DNA of 64,000 nucleotides from Novosphingobium lentum NBRC 107847 (GTDB lineage: Bacteria; Pseudomonadota; Alphaproteobacteria; Sphingomonadales; Sphingomonadaceae). Below are positions 27,062 to 36,465 of this stretch, in pieces. The notes under the pieces are model-generated. The model had not been told where the DNA came from. It saw only the letters and a program-made list of their open reading frames with translations, and searched no databases. The position numbers and the translations under genes were made by a program. Where the stretch lies: NCBI RefSeq assembly GCF_001590965.1, contig NZ_BCTW01000006.1, positions 62,001 to 126,000 on the forward strand, written 5' to 3'. Each line of letters starts with the position of its first letter. Position 1 is the stretch's first letter.

Positions 27062-28104
27062 GGTTGGGCGGCCTTTCTGGTGGACGGCGGCGGAGCGCTG
27101 CCGCGCCGGGCATGGAGGGGATCGAGGTGCGCGATGCTGTCATCGCGGCGCAAGCCGGTCCACAGCTTGACGATCAGCTCATGGCCCGCCAGCGCGCGCT
27201 CGCCATCGGGCACGAAGCCGGCGTCGCCGAGCATCGCGGCGATCTGGCTGTCGGCGAAACCGAGCCGCGCGTGCGCGTGGTTGTGGCGCAATTCCTCGCG
27301 ATCATGCGCGGCGAAATCGACGATGGCGATGCGCCCGCCCGGCGCGGTGACGCGCGCGGCTTCGGCCAGCACCAGTTCGGGCGCTTGCGCATAGTGCAGC
27401 ACCTGGTGGAACAGAACCGTGTCGAAACTACCGTCGGCGAACGGCAGCGCGGTGAAATCGCCCTGCACCAGTTCGACCGATCCGGCGGGCAGATGCTGCA
27501 GCCGGGCGCGGGCGATGCGCAGCATTTCGGGGCTTTTGTCCACCGCCGTGGTGCGCTGGGCGCGCGGCGCGAAAATCTGCGCCATGCGTCCGGTGCCGGT
27601 ACCCACATCGAGCAGGCGACCCAGCGGGCTTTGCCCGAGCAGATCGGCCAGCGCGGTTTCGACCGGGCCATCGGCGATGTGCAGGCTGCGCAGTTCGTCC
27701 CACTGTTCGGCATGGCGCGCGAAATAGTCGGCCGCGCTGCCTTCGCGCGCGGACCGGATCGCGTCGAGATGCTCGCGGTCTTCGGCGCAGCGCCGGGCAA
27801 ACGCCTGGTCCTCGCGCTCTGCCACGGCGAGCATCCGCGCCACCGCGACGCCGAGCGGGGGCGGCACATCTGCCGTAACCGCGCTTTCGCCGACAGCGGC
27901 GCGCAGGAACACCCAGCCGCCTTCGCGGCGGCGTTCGGCCAACCCGGCGTCGCACAGGATCTTGACATGGCGCGATACGCGTGGCTGGCTTTGTTCCAGC
28001 ACTTGCGCCAGTTCGCCCACCGCCAGTTCCATGCTGGCGAGCAGCCGCATGATGCGCAATCGCGTCGGGTCGGCCAAGCCGCGCAGGATATCGAGCGTGA
28101 GCAT
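27058..28104 (-). CDS. ArsR-family regulator fused to SAM-dependent methyltransferase (SamR-like)
   Basis: A 348-residue fusion. Residues 1-80 form an ArsR winged helix (ADPTRLRIMRLL, then QSQPRVSRHVKILCDAGLAERRREGGWVF). They lack the metal-binding ELCVCDL box. From about residue 140 there is a class I methyltransferase with the SAM motif LLDVGTGTGRMAQI and AVDKSPEML. Fusions of this type next to metF/metH are proposed to sense SAM or SAH and repress the methionine cycle. Two perfect palindromes just upstream fit autoregulation. ATG at 28104 is chosen; ATG at 28116 would overlap the first palindrome. Confidence 0.88.
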   Translation of the reverse strand: MLTLDILRGLADPTRLRIMRLLASMELAVGELAQVLEQSQPRVSRHVKILCDAGLAERRREGGWVFLRAAVGESAVTADVPPPLGVAVARMLAVAEREDQAFARRCAEDREHLDAIRSAREGSAADYFARHAEQWDELRSLHIADGPVETALADLLGQSPLGRLLDVGTGTGRMAQIFAPRAQRTTAVDKSPEMLRIARARLQHLPAGSVELVQGDFTALPFADGSFDTVLFHQVLHYAQAPELVLAEAARVTAPGGRIAIVDFAAHDREELRHNHAHARLGFADSQIAAMLGDAGFVPDGERALAGHELIVKLWTGLRRDDSIAHLDPLHARRGSAPPPSTRKAAQP

Positions 28105-28114
28105 CGGGAACACC

Positions 28115-28160
28115 ATATAAAGATTTCTTTATATAAGGCAATATAAAGAAGTCTTTATAT
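28115..28160 (-). promoter_or_regulatory. Tandem 20-bp palindromic operators of the methionine operon
   Basis: Two perfect inverted repeats, ATATAAAGA-TT-TCTTTATAT (28115-28134) and ATATAAAGA-AG-TCTTTATAT (28141-28160), lie 26 bp centre to centre immediately before the regulator gene. Arms are identical and only the 2-bp spacers differ. The AT-rich block stands out sharply from the surrounding high-GC DNA. ArsR-family dimers bind sites of this shape, so the adjacent regulator is the likely ligand. Confidence 0.88.
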
Positions 28161-28364
28161 CATCTGGTACGATCGGTGGATCGCGCAACGTGGTCGTCCA
28201 GGTGTTCCGCAAGATTACCGAAACATGTCCGGCACGTGAACGTCTGGCCAATTTTGGCGTTTGCTTTCGTCATCCCCTGCCGATAAAACGCGCGCTCCGA
28301 ACCCGGCACCGATCGGCCAGAACCGATGTGCGGCCGGCTGGTTTTTTTTGAAAGAGGGCCCCCT

Positions 28365-28700
28365 ATGAAGAAGATCGCTTACGTCGCATTCGCGTCCGTC
28401 GCTGCGCTGGCGCTGGCCAGCTGTGGCAAGTCCGACGACGCTGCCGAGACTTCGGCTGCCGACAACGTCGAGATGCCGGCTGACGAAATGCCCACGGGCG
28501 ACGCTTCGATGGCGGCTCCTGCTGCTGCCGACGCCATGGCCGCTCCGGCCGCCGACGCTTCGGGCGCCGCGATGGGTGCCGCCGACGCCGCCAAGTCGGC
28601 TGCCGACAGCGCCAAGGGTGCTGCCGACGCTGCCAAGGACGCTGCAGCCAAGGCCACCGACGCCGCTGCCAAGGCGACGGATGCTGCCAAGAAGATGTAA
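28365..28700 (+). CDS. Alanine-rich helical lipoprotein
   Basis: A 111-residue protein with a lipobox LALASC (C20), so probably lipidated. A Met/Pro/Ala-rich stretch (about 40-70) is followed by an amphipathic repeat built from AAD-x-AKSAAD, AKGAADAAK and AAAKATDAAAK units (about 75-111) that should form a long helix. The pattern resembles Lpp-like or LEA-like helices, but no family is assigned. GAGG precedes the ATG, and a terminator follows at 28767. Confidence 0.8.
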   Translation: MKKIAYVAFASVAALALASCGKSDDAAETSAADNVEMPADEMPTGDASMAAPAAADAMAAPAADASGAAMGAADAAKSAADSAKGAADAAKDAAAKATDAAAKATDAAKKM

Positions 28701-28766
28701 TTCGACGCGGTCCGGCCCCGCTCCGCTGGAGCGATCGCGGCTGGCGTCATCGAATTTACGGAATGA

Positions 28767-28797
28767 GGGCGGGAGCTTTGCGGCTTCCGCCCTTTTT
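28767..28797 (+). terminator. Intrinsic terminator after the alanine-rich lipoprotein
   Basis: GGGCGGGAGC (28767-28776) pairs with GGCTTCCGCCC (28782-28792) with minor mismatches, followed by five T. It lies 66 bp beyond the lipoprotein stop. Confidence 0.75.
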
Positions 28798-28882
28798 CTT
28801 TGCGCTGGCGCCCCGCCTGCCGGGCACTGCCTGCCGCGCGCAGCTTGCACCACAGCGATCCGGCGGTAGAGGTTACCGGGAC

Positions 28883-29194
28883 ATGACCATCGCGATCCGC
28901 CCTGCCCTGACCCTTGCCGCGCTCATTCTGGCGCTGCCCGGCTGCCAGTCGAAAGACAACGATCCCGGCCCCGGCGGGGTCACCGTGGGCGAGGCGCGCG
29001 CGCTCGACGATGCGGCGCAGATGCTCGACGCGCGGCAAATGCCGGTCCAGCCCGATCCGCACCCCGATGCACCGCCCGCGACGCTGGCGGGACACAACGC
29101 TCAGCCAAGTCCGACCGCTGGGTCAGGTGCGGCGGCGGGCGCGAAAACCGCAGCCGCGCCATCGGCCACGGCCCGGGCCACCACCCACCCATAG
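28883..29194 (+). CDS. Small hypothetical lipoprotein
   Basis: A 103-residue protein with a lipobox LALPGC (C21). The mature part is short and rich in Asp, Pro and Ala (VTVGEARALDDAAQMLDARQMP near residues 33-54). AGAGG lies upstream of the ATG at 28883. No family is recognised. The C-terminal 35 residues are low-complexity Ala/Thr/Ser. It converges on the cytochrome gene with a 39-bp gap. A real but fast-evolving lipoprotein seems likely. Confidence 0.7.
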   Translation: MTIAIRPALTLAALILALPGCQSKDNDPGPGGVTVGEARALDDAAQMLDARQMPVQPDPHPDAPPATLAGHNAQPSPTAGSGAAAGAKTAAAPSATARATTHP

Positions 29195-29233
29195 GCGCGG
29201 CCGGACCAGGCGCAGCGGCCGCGGGCGGACGGC

Positions 29234-29908
29234 TTACTTGGCGGCGGGCGCGGCCGCCGGAGTTGCGGCAGCGGGCTTCGCGCCGGCGGCAGGTGCTGCG
29301 GCGGCGGCCTTGGGGTCGGCCTTCGCATCGGCCGCAGGGGCCTTGGCATCGGCCGCAGCCGGGGCCGCGTCGGCCTTGGGCAGCGGCAGGTTCGAGCCCT
29401 GCTTGTTGAGATAGAGGATCACGTTGGCGCGGTCTTCGGCCTTGGGCAGACCGGCGAACGACATCTTGGTGCCGTCGGCCATCTTCTTGGGGCTGGTCAG
29501 CCATTCGTTGAGCGTATCGAAATCCCACTTGCCGGCGTGCTTCTTCAGCGCATCCGAAAACGCGAAGCCGCCACGGCCCGAGGCGACGCCTTCGCCGACC
29601 ACGCCGTAAAGGTTGGGACCAATGCCGTTGGCGCCGCCCTGATCGATGGTGTGGCACGCCTTGCACTTGGCGAAGATCGCCTCGCCCTTGGCCGGGTCGC
29701 CGGCGGCGAGCAGTTGAGGCAGCGGCAGCGCCTTTTCAGCGGCAGCACCGCCGCCCTCGGCCTCGACACCTTCGATGGCATAGCCCATCTTTTCGGGATG
29801 GTGCGACTTGTCCGCCTCGTAATAATGGCTGCTGATGCTGGCAAAGCCCAGCGCCACGATTCCGCCGAACAGTGTCCATCCGGCAATGGTGTTGAACCGG
29901 TCGTCCAT
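29234..29908 (-). CDS. Membrane-anchored class I cytochrome c
   Basis: A 224-residue protein with a single N-terminal membrane anchor (about 8-28), a spacer and a class I cytochrome c domain (about 70-172). The haem site is CKACH (C82, C85, H86) and M149 is the probable sixth ligand. It resembles CycM-type anchored cytochromes that link the bc1 complex and oxidase. A C-terminal tail of about 45 residues is almost pure Ala/Pro/Lys/Asp. GAGGGG precedes the ATG at 29908. Longer starts add Arg-rich sequence. Confidence 0.93.
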   Translation of the reverse strand: MDDRFNTIAGWTLFGGIVALGFASISSHYYEADKSHHPEKMGYAIEGVEAEGGGAAAEKALPLPQLLAAGDPAKGEAIFAKCKACHTIDQGGANGIGPNLYGVVGEGVASGRGGFAFSDALKKHAGKWDFDTLNEWLTSPKKMADGTKMSFAGLPKAEDRANVILYLNKQGSNLPLPKADAAPAAADAKAPAADAKADPKAAAAAPAAGAKPAAATPAAAPAAK

Positions 29909-30070
29909 TTGCGAAGCCCCTCGGCGCCCCGCCGGCACCCTGCCGGCCCCCGCGCAATTCGCGCTCGCTCTAGTCAGCACCTGCGCCACGCGCAAGAGCG
30001 ATTGAGACTTGTATCGAGACAGGCGATTGAGACTTGCCCGGCTGTTGTACGGTGCCTAATCGCCCGGACC

Positions 30071-30961
30071 ATGCAAAGCTACCCCGCCCCCGCGCTCGCC
30101 CTGGTCGAAAAAATGGCCGCCGCCGCCGCCGCCGCCCCGCAGCGCGCGGTGGCGTTCCAAGGCGCGCCGGGCGCCAATTCGCACCGCGCGGCGATCGAGG
30201 CGATGCCCGACAGCCTGCCGCTGCCGTGCTTTTCGTTCGAGGATGCGCTCGATGCGGTGAAGGACGGGCGCGCGGGCCGCGCGATCATCCCGATCGAAAA
30301 TTCGCAGCACGGCCGCGTCGCCGACATCCACTTCCTGCTGCCCGAAAGCGACCTGTCGATCGTGGGCGAGCACTTCATGGCGATCCACCATTCGCTGATG
30401 GCGACAGGGCCGGGGCCATTCACCGGCGCTTACAGCCATCCGCAGGCGCTGGGCCAGTCGCGCCATTACTTGCGCACGCGCAACATCGTGCCGCTGTCCT
30501 ATGCCGATACCGCGGGGGCTGCGGCCTATGTCGCCGAGATGGCCGACCCGACCGTCGCCGCGATCGCGCCCCGCATCGCCGCGGATCTTTATGGCCTGCA
30601 GGTGATCGAAGACAACGTCGAGGACGCGCACGACAACATGACGCGGTTCGTGATGCTGGCCACCGCCCCGCTGGCGCCCGGCACGCTGAGCGGTCCGGCA
30701 ATGACCACCTTCGTGTTCGAGGTGCGCAACATCCCCGCCGCGCTGTACAAGGCGCTGGGCGGGTTCGCGACCAACGGCGTCAACATGACCAAGCTGGAAA
30801 GCTACCAGCGCGGCGCGAGCTTTGCCGCCACCGAATTCTTCGCCGATATCGTGGGCGCGCCGGGCGATCCGGCGGTCGACCGCGCGCTGGAGGAGCTGGA
30901 CTATTACGCCAAGCACTTGCGCATCCTGGGAACGTATCCGCAGGAACGCGAGCGGGGGTGA
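30071..30961 (+). CDS. pheA: Prephenate dehydratase
   Basis: A 296-residue monofunctional enzyme making phenylpyruvate for phenylalanine synthesis. The dehydratase domain has FQGAPGANSH (near 30), IPIENSQHGRV and the catalytic TRF in DNMTRFVML (about 198). An ACT domain follows (about 210-290, with NMTKLESYQ) that usually gives feedback inhibition by phenylalanine. ATG at 30071 has a weak ribosome binding site. Upstream in-frame extensions would run into the divergent cytochrome gene. Confidence 0.95.
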   Translation: MQSYPAPALALVEKMAAAAAAAPQRAVAFQGAPGANSHRAAIEAMPDSLPLPCFSFEDALDAVKDGRAGRAIIPIENSQHGRVADIHFLLPESDLSIVGEHFMAIHHSLMATGPGPFTGAYSHPQALGQSRHYLRTRNIVPLSYADTAGAAAYVAEMADPTVAAIAPRIAADLYGLQVIEDNVEDAHDNMTRFVMLATAPLAPGTLSGPAMTTFVFEVRNIPAALYKALGGFATNGVNMTKLESYQRGASFAATEFFADIVGAPGDPAVDRALEELDYYAKHLRILGTYPQERERG

Positions 30962-31031
30962 TGGCCCGGGTCGGCCCATTGCTGACCGGATCGATCTTGC
31001 CTCGCCCGGCAGTGCATGCGACGGTGCGACC

Positions 31032-31712
31032 GTGACGGCCACATCGGGCGCAATTGCTGGAGCGCAGGGCGCAGCGGCGGGTTCTCCCGCCTGGCGCGAA
31101 ATGCGCGCAATGGGCGACATCCAGTTCGCGCCGATCGTGCCCAAGCCGGTCGTCCCCCCGCACGTGCCCGAATGGCTGCTGGCCATCGGACGATTCCTGG
31201 GTCGCCTGCTCGCACCCGTTGGCCGCGTGTTGCACGACCTGTTCGCGCTGCGGGCGCCGGGGCTGCAGACCGTGCTGATCGCGCTGGCCGTGCTCGGCCT
31301 CGCCTGGATCGGGTGGAGCGTGGCGCTACCGCTGTGGCGCAATCGCCGGTCGCGGCCGCGCCTGACCGAACCCGAATGGACCCCCGGCCGCGATACCGCG
31401 CTGGCGCTGCTCGAGGATGCCGACCGGCTCGCCGCTGCCGGGCACTTTGCCGAGGCGGCGCACTTGCTGCTCCAGCGCAGCGTCGGCCACATCGCCGCCG
31501 CGCGGCCCGAATGGCTCGCCCCGTCGAGCACCGCGCGCGAGATCGGCGCGATCCGCGCGCTGCCGCAACGCGCGCGCCACGCCTTCGCCACGATCGCGCG
31601 CGAGGTCGAACGCAGCCGCTTCGCGCAGGCCAGCCTGGCGCAAGCCGACTGGCAGCGCGCGCGGGACGCTTATGCCGATTTCGCGCTGGCGGACTTGCGG
31701 GCCGCGTCATGA
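31032..31712 (+). CDS. Membrane protein of the MoxR operon (DUF4129-like position)
   Basis: A 226-residue protein with one clear membrane segment (about 80-100, VLIALAVLGLAWIGWSVALPLW). A soluble C-terminal helical part includes ALLEDADRLAAAGHFAEAAHLLLQRSVGHIAAARP, the pattern of the DUF4129 domain found beside MoxR and DUF58 genes. Start is GTG at 31032, with weak support; ATG at 31101 is possible. Its stop overlaps the next gene (ATGA). Function is unknown, presumably part of an envelope complex built by the MoxR ATPase. Confidence 0.75.
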   Translation: MTATSGAIAGAQGAAAGSPAWREMRAMGDIQFAPIVPKPVVPPHVPEWLLAIGRFLGRLLAPVGRVLHDLFALRAPGLQTVLIALAVLGLAWIGWSVALPLWRNRRSRPRLTEPEWTPGRDTALALLEDADRLAAAGHFAEAAHLLLQRSVGHIAAARPEWLAPSSTAREIGAIRALPQRARHAFATIAREVERSRFAQASLAQADWQRARDAYADFALADLRAAS

Positions 31713-33024
31713 CCGGCGCGGCGCCCGCACCCATCGCCCCAAGCGCAACCGCTGCGGCGGACAACGCCGGGTTTTCGCGCGCGACCGTGCTGGGCCTGCT
31801 GCTGGTCGGCGCGGTGGCGTTCATCGCGCTGCTGTGGTTCCTGGGCAACAACAGCGGCGGCAATGCCAACGATGGCGGCGGTCATGTCGGCGGCAAGGGG
31901 CTCAACGGGTTTGCCGGAATCGCCGCGCTGCTCGAGGCCGACGGGCTGGAGGTCAACCGCGTGCGCGCCAAGGACCAGCTGGCCAATGTCGGCCTGCTGG
32001 TGCTCACCCCGCCGCCCGGCGCCGATGGCAAGGCGATCGACCGCATCGTCAGCCAGCGGCGCTATGCAGGGCCGACGCTGGTGGTGACGCCCAAGTGGAT
32101 CGCGCTGCCCACGCGCGACGCGGCGGCGAAGAAGGGCTGGGTCCAGCTGGCCGGCGCGGCCGCGCCCGAATGGCCGGGCTTCCATGACGATGTCATGGTC
32201 AAACTGGCAGACGGCAATGCGCCCAAAGCAGGCGGGTGGCAGGCGATCGGCCAGCGCGGCCGCCTGCCCGACGAGGGCCGCGTGCTGTCGGGCGAGGGGC
32301 GCCACCTCGTCCCGCTGGTGACCGCGGGCGACGGCCGCATTCTGGCCGCCTACGTGGCCGACGCCGGATCATACCCCGATCTCGAACGCTTCGCCGGAGT
32401 CTCGGGCAGGATCGGGGGCGACGACACGCGCATCTACCCGGTGGTGTTCGTGTTCGAGCCCGACCTGATCGACAACTGGGGCATGGCCGACGAACACACC
32501 GCGCTGATGGCGCGCGAGCTGATGCTGGCGGCGGCGGGCACGCGCAGCCAGCCGGTGTCGTTCGACCTCACGCTGGACGGGTTCGGCGGCAGCCCCAACC
32601 TGCTTACGCTGGCGTTCCGCCCGCCGTTCCTGGCCGCGACGATCTGCCTGCTGCTGGCGGGCGTGGCCATCGCGTGGCGCGCGTTCAATCGCTTCGGTCC
32701 GCCGCGCGCAGCCACGCGCGCGATCGCCATGGGCAAGACCGCGCTGGTCGCCAACAGCGCCGGGTTCATCCGCCGGACGGGCCGCGTGCATCTCGTCGCC
32801 GCGCCCTACGCCGATGCCGCGCGAGACCGCATTGCCGCCGCGCTGGGCCTGCCGCGCGGTGTGTCCGTGGCCGAGACCGAGGCCGCGATCGACAGTGCGC
32901 AACAGCGCCGCGCGATTGCCATCGCGCCGTTTTCCCAGGCCGCCGCGCAACTGCGCGCCGCCCACAAACCCCACGATGTCGCGCGACGCGCGGCCGTGGT
33001 CCAGTCCATCGAGAGGGCCCTGAC

Positions 33025-33028
<4 letters not shown>
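31709..33028 (+). CDS. DUF4350-type membrane protein of the MoxR operon
   Basis: A 439-residue protein with two membrane segments. One is near the N-terminus (about 28-48, [17 protein letters not shown]) and one near 305-325 ([17 protein letters not shown]). Between them is a periplasmic domain with the DUF4350 features [16 protein letters not shown] and LVLTPPP. The ATG overlaps the previous stop and the end overlaps the moxR GTG, so the whole block is translationally coupled. The domain resembles glutamine-amidotransferase-like folds without catalytic residues. Confidence 0.8.
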
Positions 33029-34032
<1,004 letters not shown>

Positions 34033-34048
34033 GCGCTGCAAACCTGCC

Positions 34049-35371
34049 ATGAACCGCCTGCCCGCCTTCTATCCCACCACCCGCGCCGCGCTGCTGATCG
34101 CGTTCGCGGCGCCGGCGGCGCTGGTGCTGGCGGCGGTCGCGCCGGCGGCGTGGATCGCCGCGCCCGCATTGGGCGGCGCGCTGTTGTTGCTGGTGGTGCT
34201 CGACGCGGCGTGCGCGGGATCGCTGCACGACCTGCGGGTGGTGGCGCCGCGCGATGCCGAAATCGGCGCGGACGTGCCGTTGACCGTGCTGGCCGACCTT
34301 GGCCGGGCGCCGCGTGGGGTGGAAGCCGCGATCGGGCTCGACCCCCGGCTGCACCCCGGCGGGCGGCTGATCGTGCCGCTGGCGCCCGGCGACGGCGCGT
34401 TTTCCGGCACTGCCACGGTCACCCCGGTGCGGCGCGGGACCGGCACGATCGACAGCGTGTGGCTGCGCTGGGCCGGTCCGCTCGGGCTGGCATGGCGGCA
34501 GGCACGCCGCCCGGTGGAGCAGGCGGTGCGGATATGGCCGAACATCGCCGCCGTGCGCAGCCCGGCGCTGCAGATCTTCCTGCGCGATGCCCAGTTCGGC
34601 CTGATCGCCCGGCGCATCCGTGGCGCGGGCGCGGAGTTCGAGGCGCTGGCCGACTACGAACCTGGCATGGACCGCCGCCGGATCGACTGGAAAAGCTCGG
34701 CCCGCCATTCCAGGCTTTATGCCAAGGAGTACGAGACCGAGCGCAACAACCAGATCGTGTTCGCGTTCGATTGCGGGCAGGCGATGTGCGAGCCGGTCGA
34801 TAGCCTGCCGCGCATCGATCGCGCGGTGTCCGCCGCGCTGACCACCGCCTATGTCGCGCTGAAGGCGGGTGACCGCGTGGCGCTGTTCGGGTTTGCCGCG
34901 CGGCCCGAACTGGCGACGCCGTTCGTGATGGGCAGCCGCGAGTTCCACCGCCTGCAATCCGCCGCCGCCGGGCTGGACTACAAGGCCGAGGAGCCCAACT
35001 TCACGCTGGCGCTGTCCACGCTGGCCACCCGGCTGCAGCGCCGCTCGCTGGTGGTGCTGTTTTCCGATCTCACCGATCCGACCAGCGCCGAACTGATGAT
35101 CGAGAACCTCGGCCGGCTGGTCGAACGCCATCTCGTGCTGTTCGTGGTGATGGCCGATGCCGAGCTGGCAGGGCTCGTGAACCAGCCGGCCGGCACGCTG
35201 CAGGCCGTGGCCGAGGCGGTGACCGCCAACACGCTGCTGCACCAGCGCGCGCTTGTGCTCACGCGGCTGCGGCGGCTGGGCGTGCGCATCGTCGAGGCCC
35301 CGCACGAGGCGATCGGCAACCGGCTGCTCGATGCTTATCTGGCAGTCAAACGCGAGGGCCGGATCGGATGA
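34049..35371 (+). CDS. DUF58 protein
   Basis: A 440-residue protein with two N-terminal membrane segments (about 12-30 and 33-55). A soluble region contains the DUF58 signature ADYEPGMDRRRIDWKSSARHSRLYAKEYE (about 207-235), and a degenerate von Willebrand A fold follows (IVFAFDCGQAMCE, with a partial metal site DxGxxM in place of DxSxS). DUF58 proteins are the usual MoxR partners. It lies 16 bp after moxR and overlaps the next gene by 4 bp. Confidence 0.9.
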   Translation: MNRLPAFYPTTRAALLIAFAAPAALVLAAVAPAAWIAAPALGGALLLLVVLDAACAGSLHDLRVVAPRDAEIGADVPLTVLADLGRAPRGVEAAIGLDPRLHPGGRLIVPLAPGDGAFSGTATVTPVRRGTGTIDSVWLRWAGPLGLAWRQARRPVEQAVRIWPNIAAVRSPALQIFLRDAQFGLIARRIRGAGAEFEALADYEPGMDRRRIDWKSSARHSRLYAKEYETERNNQIVFAFDCGQAMCEPVDSLPRIDRAVSAALTTAYVALKAGDRVALFGFAARPELATPFVMGSREFHRLQSAAAGLDYKAEEPNFTLALSTLATRLQRRSLVVLFSDLTDPTSAELMIENLGRLVERHLVLFVVMADAELAGLVNQPAGTLQAVAEAVTANTLLHQRALVLTRLRRLGVRIVEAPHEAIGNRLLDAYLAVKREGRIG

Positions 35372-36465
35372 CAGATGCATCGCCCTCGTTCTCGCAGCGC
35401 GTGTCATCGCGCGTCGGCGGCTGGTTCACCGGGGCGCCCGAACAGGCGGTCGCCGCCGAAGCCGCCGCGCTGCGCTCCGACCGCTTCCGGCTGGAGCGCG
35501 AGGGCGAGTGGAAGCGGCTCGACCGGATCGTCACCGCGATCGAGCGGGGCCGTCTGCGCCGCATCACCGACGACGATGTGCTGGCGCTGCCCGCGCTGTA
35601 CCGCACCGCCGCGTCGAGCCTGGCGATCGCGCGCGACAACTCGCTCGACCGGGCAACGCTCGCCTATCTCGAATCGCTGACTCAGCGCGCGTGGTTCCAG
35701 GTTTATGGCCCGCGCGCTTCGTTGTGGAGCTGGCTGCGCGGCTTTCTGGGCGGTGGCTGGGGTGCGGCGGTGCGCGGGATCTGGCCCGACATCCTGATCG
35801 CGCTGGCGACGATGGTGGCGGGCACCGTGGTCGGCTGGGTGCTCGTGTCCTCGGACCCCAACTGGTACTATTCGCTCGTCCCCGGCGGGCTGGCCGATGA
35901 ACGCGTGCCCGGCGCGACCCGCGCGGTGCTGCAAAAGACGCTGTTCGGCAACCAGGACGAGGACGGGCTGAGCGTGTTCGCCGCGTTCCTGTTCAGCAAC
36001 AACGCGCAAGTCTCGATCATGGCGTTCGCGCTGGGGTTCGCGTTCGGGCTGCCCTCGCTGATGCTGCTGGTGCAGAACACCGCGACGCTGGGTGCGCTGC
36101 TGTGGCTGTACAACGGGCAGGGCCTGCTGCCCGACCTGATCGGCTGGCTGGCGGTGCACGGCACGACCGAGCTGTTCGCGATCCTGCTGGCGGGCGCGGC
36201 GGGCATCCATATCGGGCGGTCGATGGCGTTCCCCGGCGAGGCCTCGCTGCTCCAGTCCGCTGCCGCCGCCGGACGCCGCGCGGCGGTGGTGATGACCGGC
36301 GTGGTGCTGATGCTGGTGGTGGCCGCGCTGCTCGAATCGTTCGCGCGCCAGCTGATAAACAACACCGGCGGGCGGCTGGCGGTGGGCGGCTTCATGCTGG
36401 TGTTCTGGATCGCCTACCTGTTCACCTGGCGGCGTGGCCGCTCCAGCGCCACGGGCAGCGGCTGA
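35368..36465 (+). CDS. SpoIIM-family membrane protein
   Basis: A 365-residue protein with a cytoplasmic N-terminal helical part (1-125) and about five membrane segments (roughly 140-160, 205-230, 240-260, 265-285, 305-325 and 335-355). The signature VHGTTELFAILLAGAAGIHIG is that of the SpoIIM/DUF95 family, named after a Bacillus engulfment protein that controls murein hydrolases. In this non-sporulating Gram-negative setting it presumably has an envelope role. ATGA overlap with DUF58 and TGATG overlap with the next gene. Confidence 0.88.
   Translation: MTDASPSFSQRVSSRVGGWFTGAPEQAVAAEAAALRSDRFRLEREGEWKRLDRIVTAIERGRLRRITDDDVLALPALYRTAASSLAIARDNSLDRATLAYLESLTQRAWFQVYGPRASLWSWLRGFLGGGWGAAVRGIWPDILIALATMVAGTVVGWVLVSSDPNWYYSLVPGGLADERVPGATRAVLQKTLFGNQDEDGLSVFAAFLFSNNAQVSIMAFALGFAFGLPSLMLLVQNTATLGALLWLYNGQGLLPDLIGWLAVHGTTELFAILLAGAAGIHIGRSMAFPGEASLLQSAAAAGRRAAVVMTGVVLMLVVAALLESFARQLINNTGGRLAVGGFMLVFWIAYLFTWRRGRSSATGSG

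Noticed and set aside
28104..28160. SAM riboswitch upstream of the methionine operon
   Set aside because: The region is explained by two perfect protein-type palindromes directly at the start codon. There is no room for a riboswitch aptamer and expression platform.
28215..28853. 212-codon minus-strand frame rich in Gly, Ser and Arg
   Set aside because: It is antisense to the alanine-rich lipoprotein, whose lipobox, ribosome binding site and terminator support the plus-strand gene.
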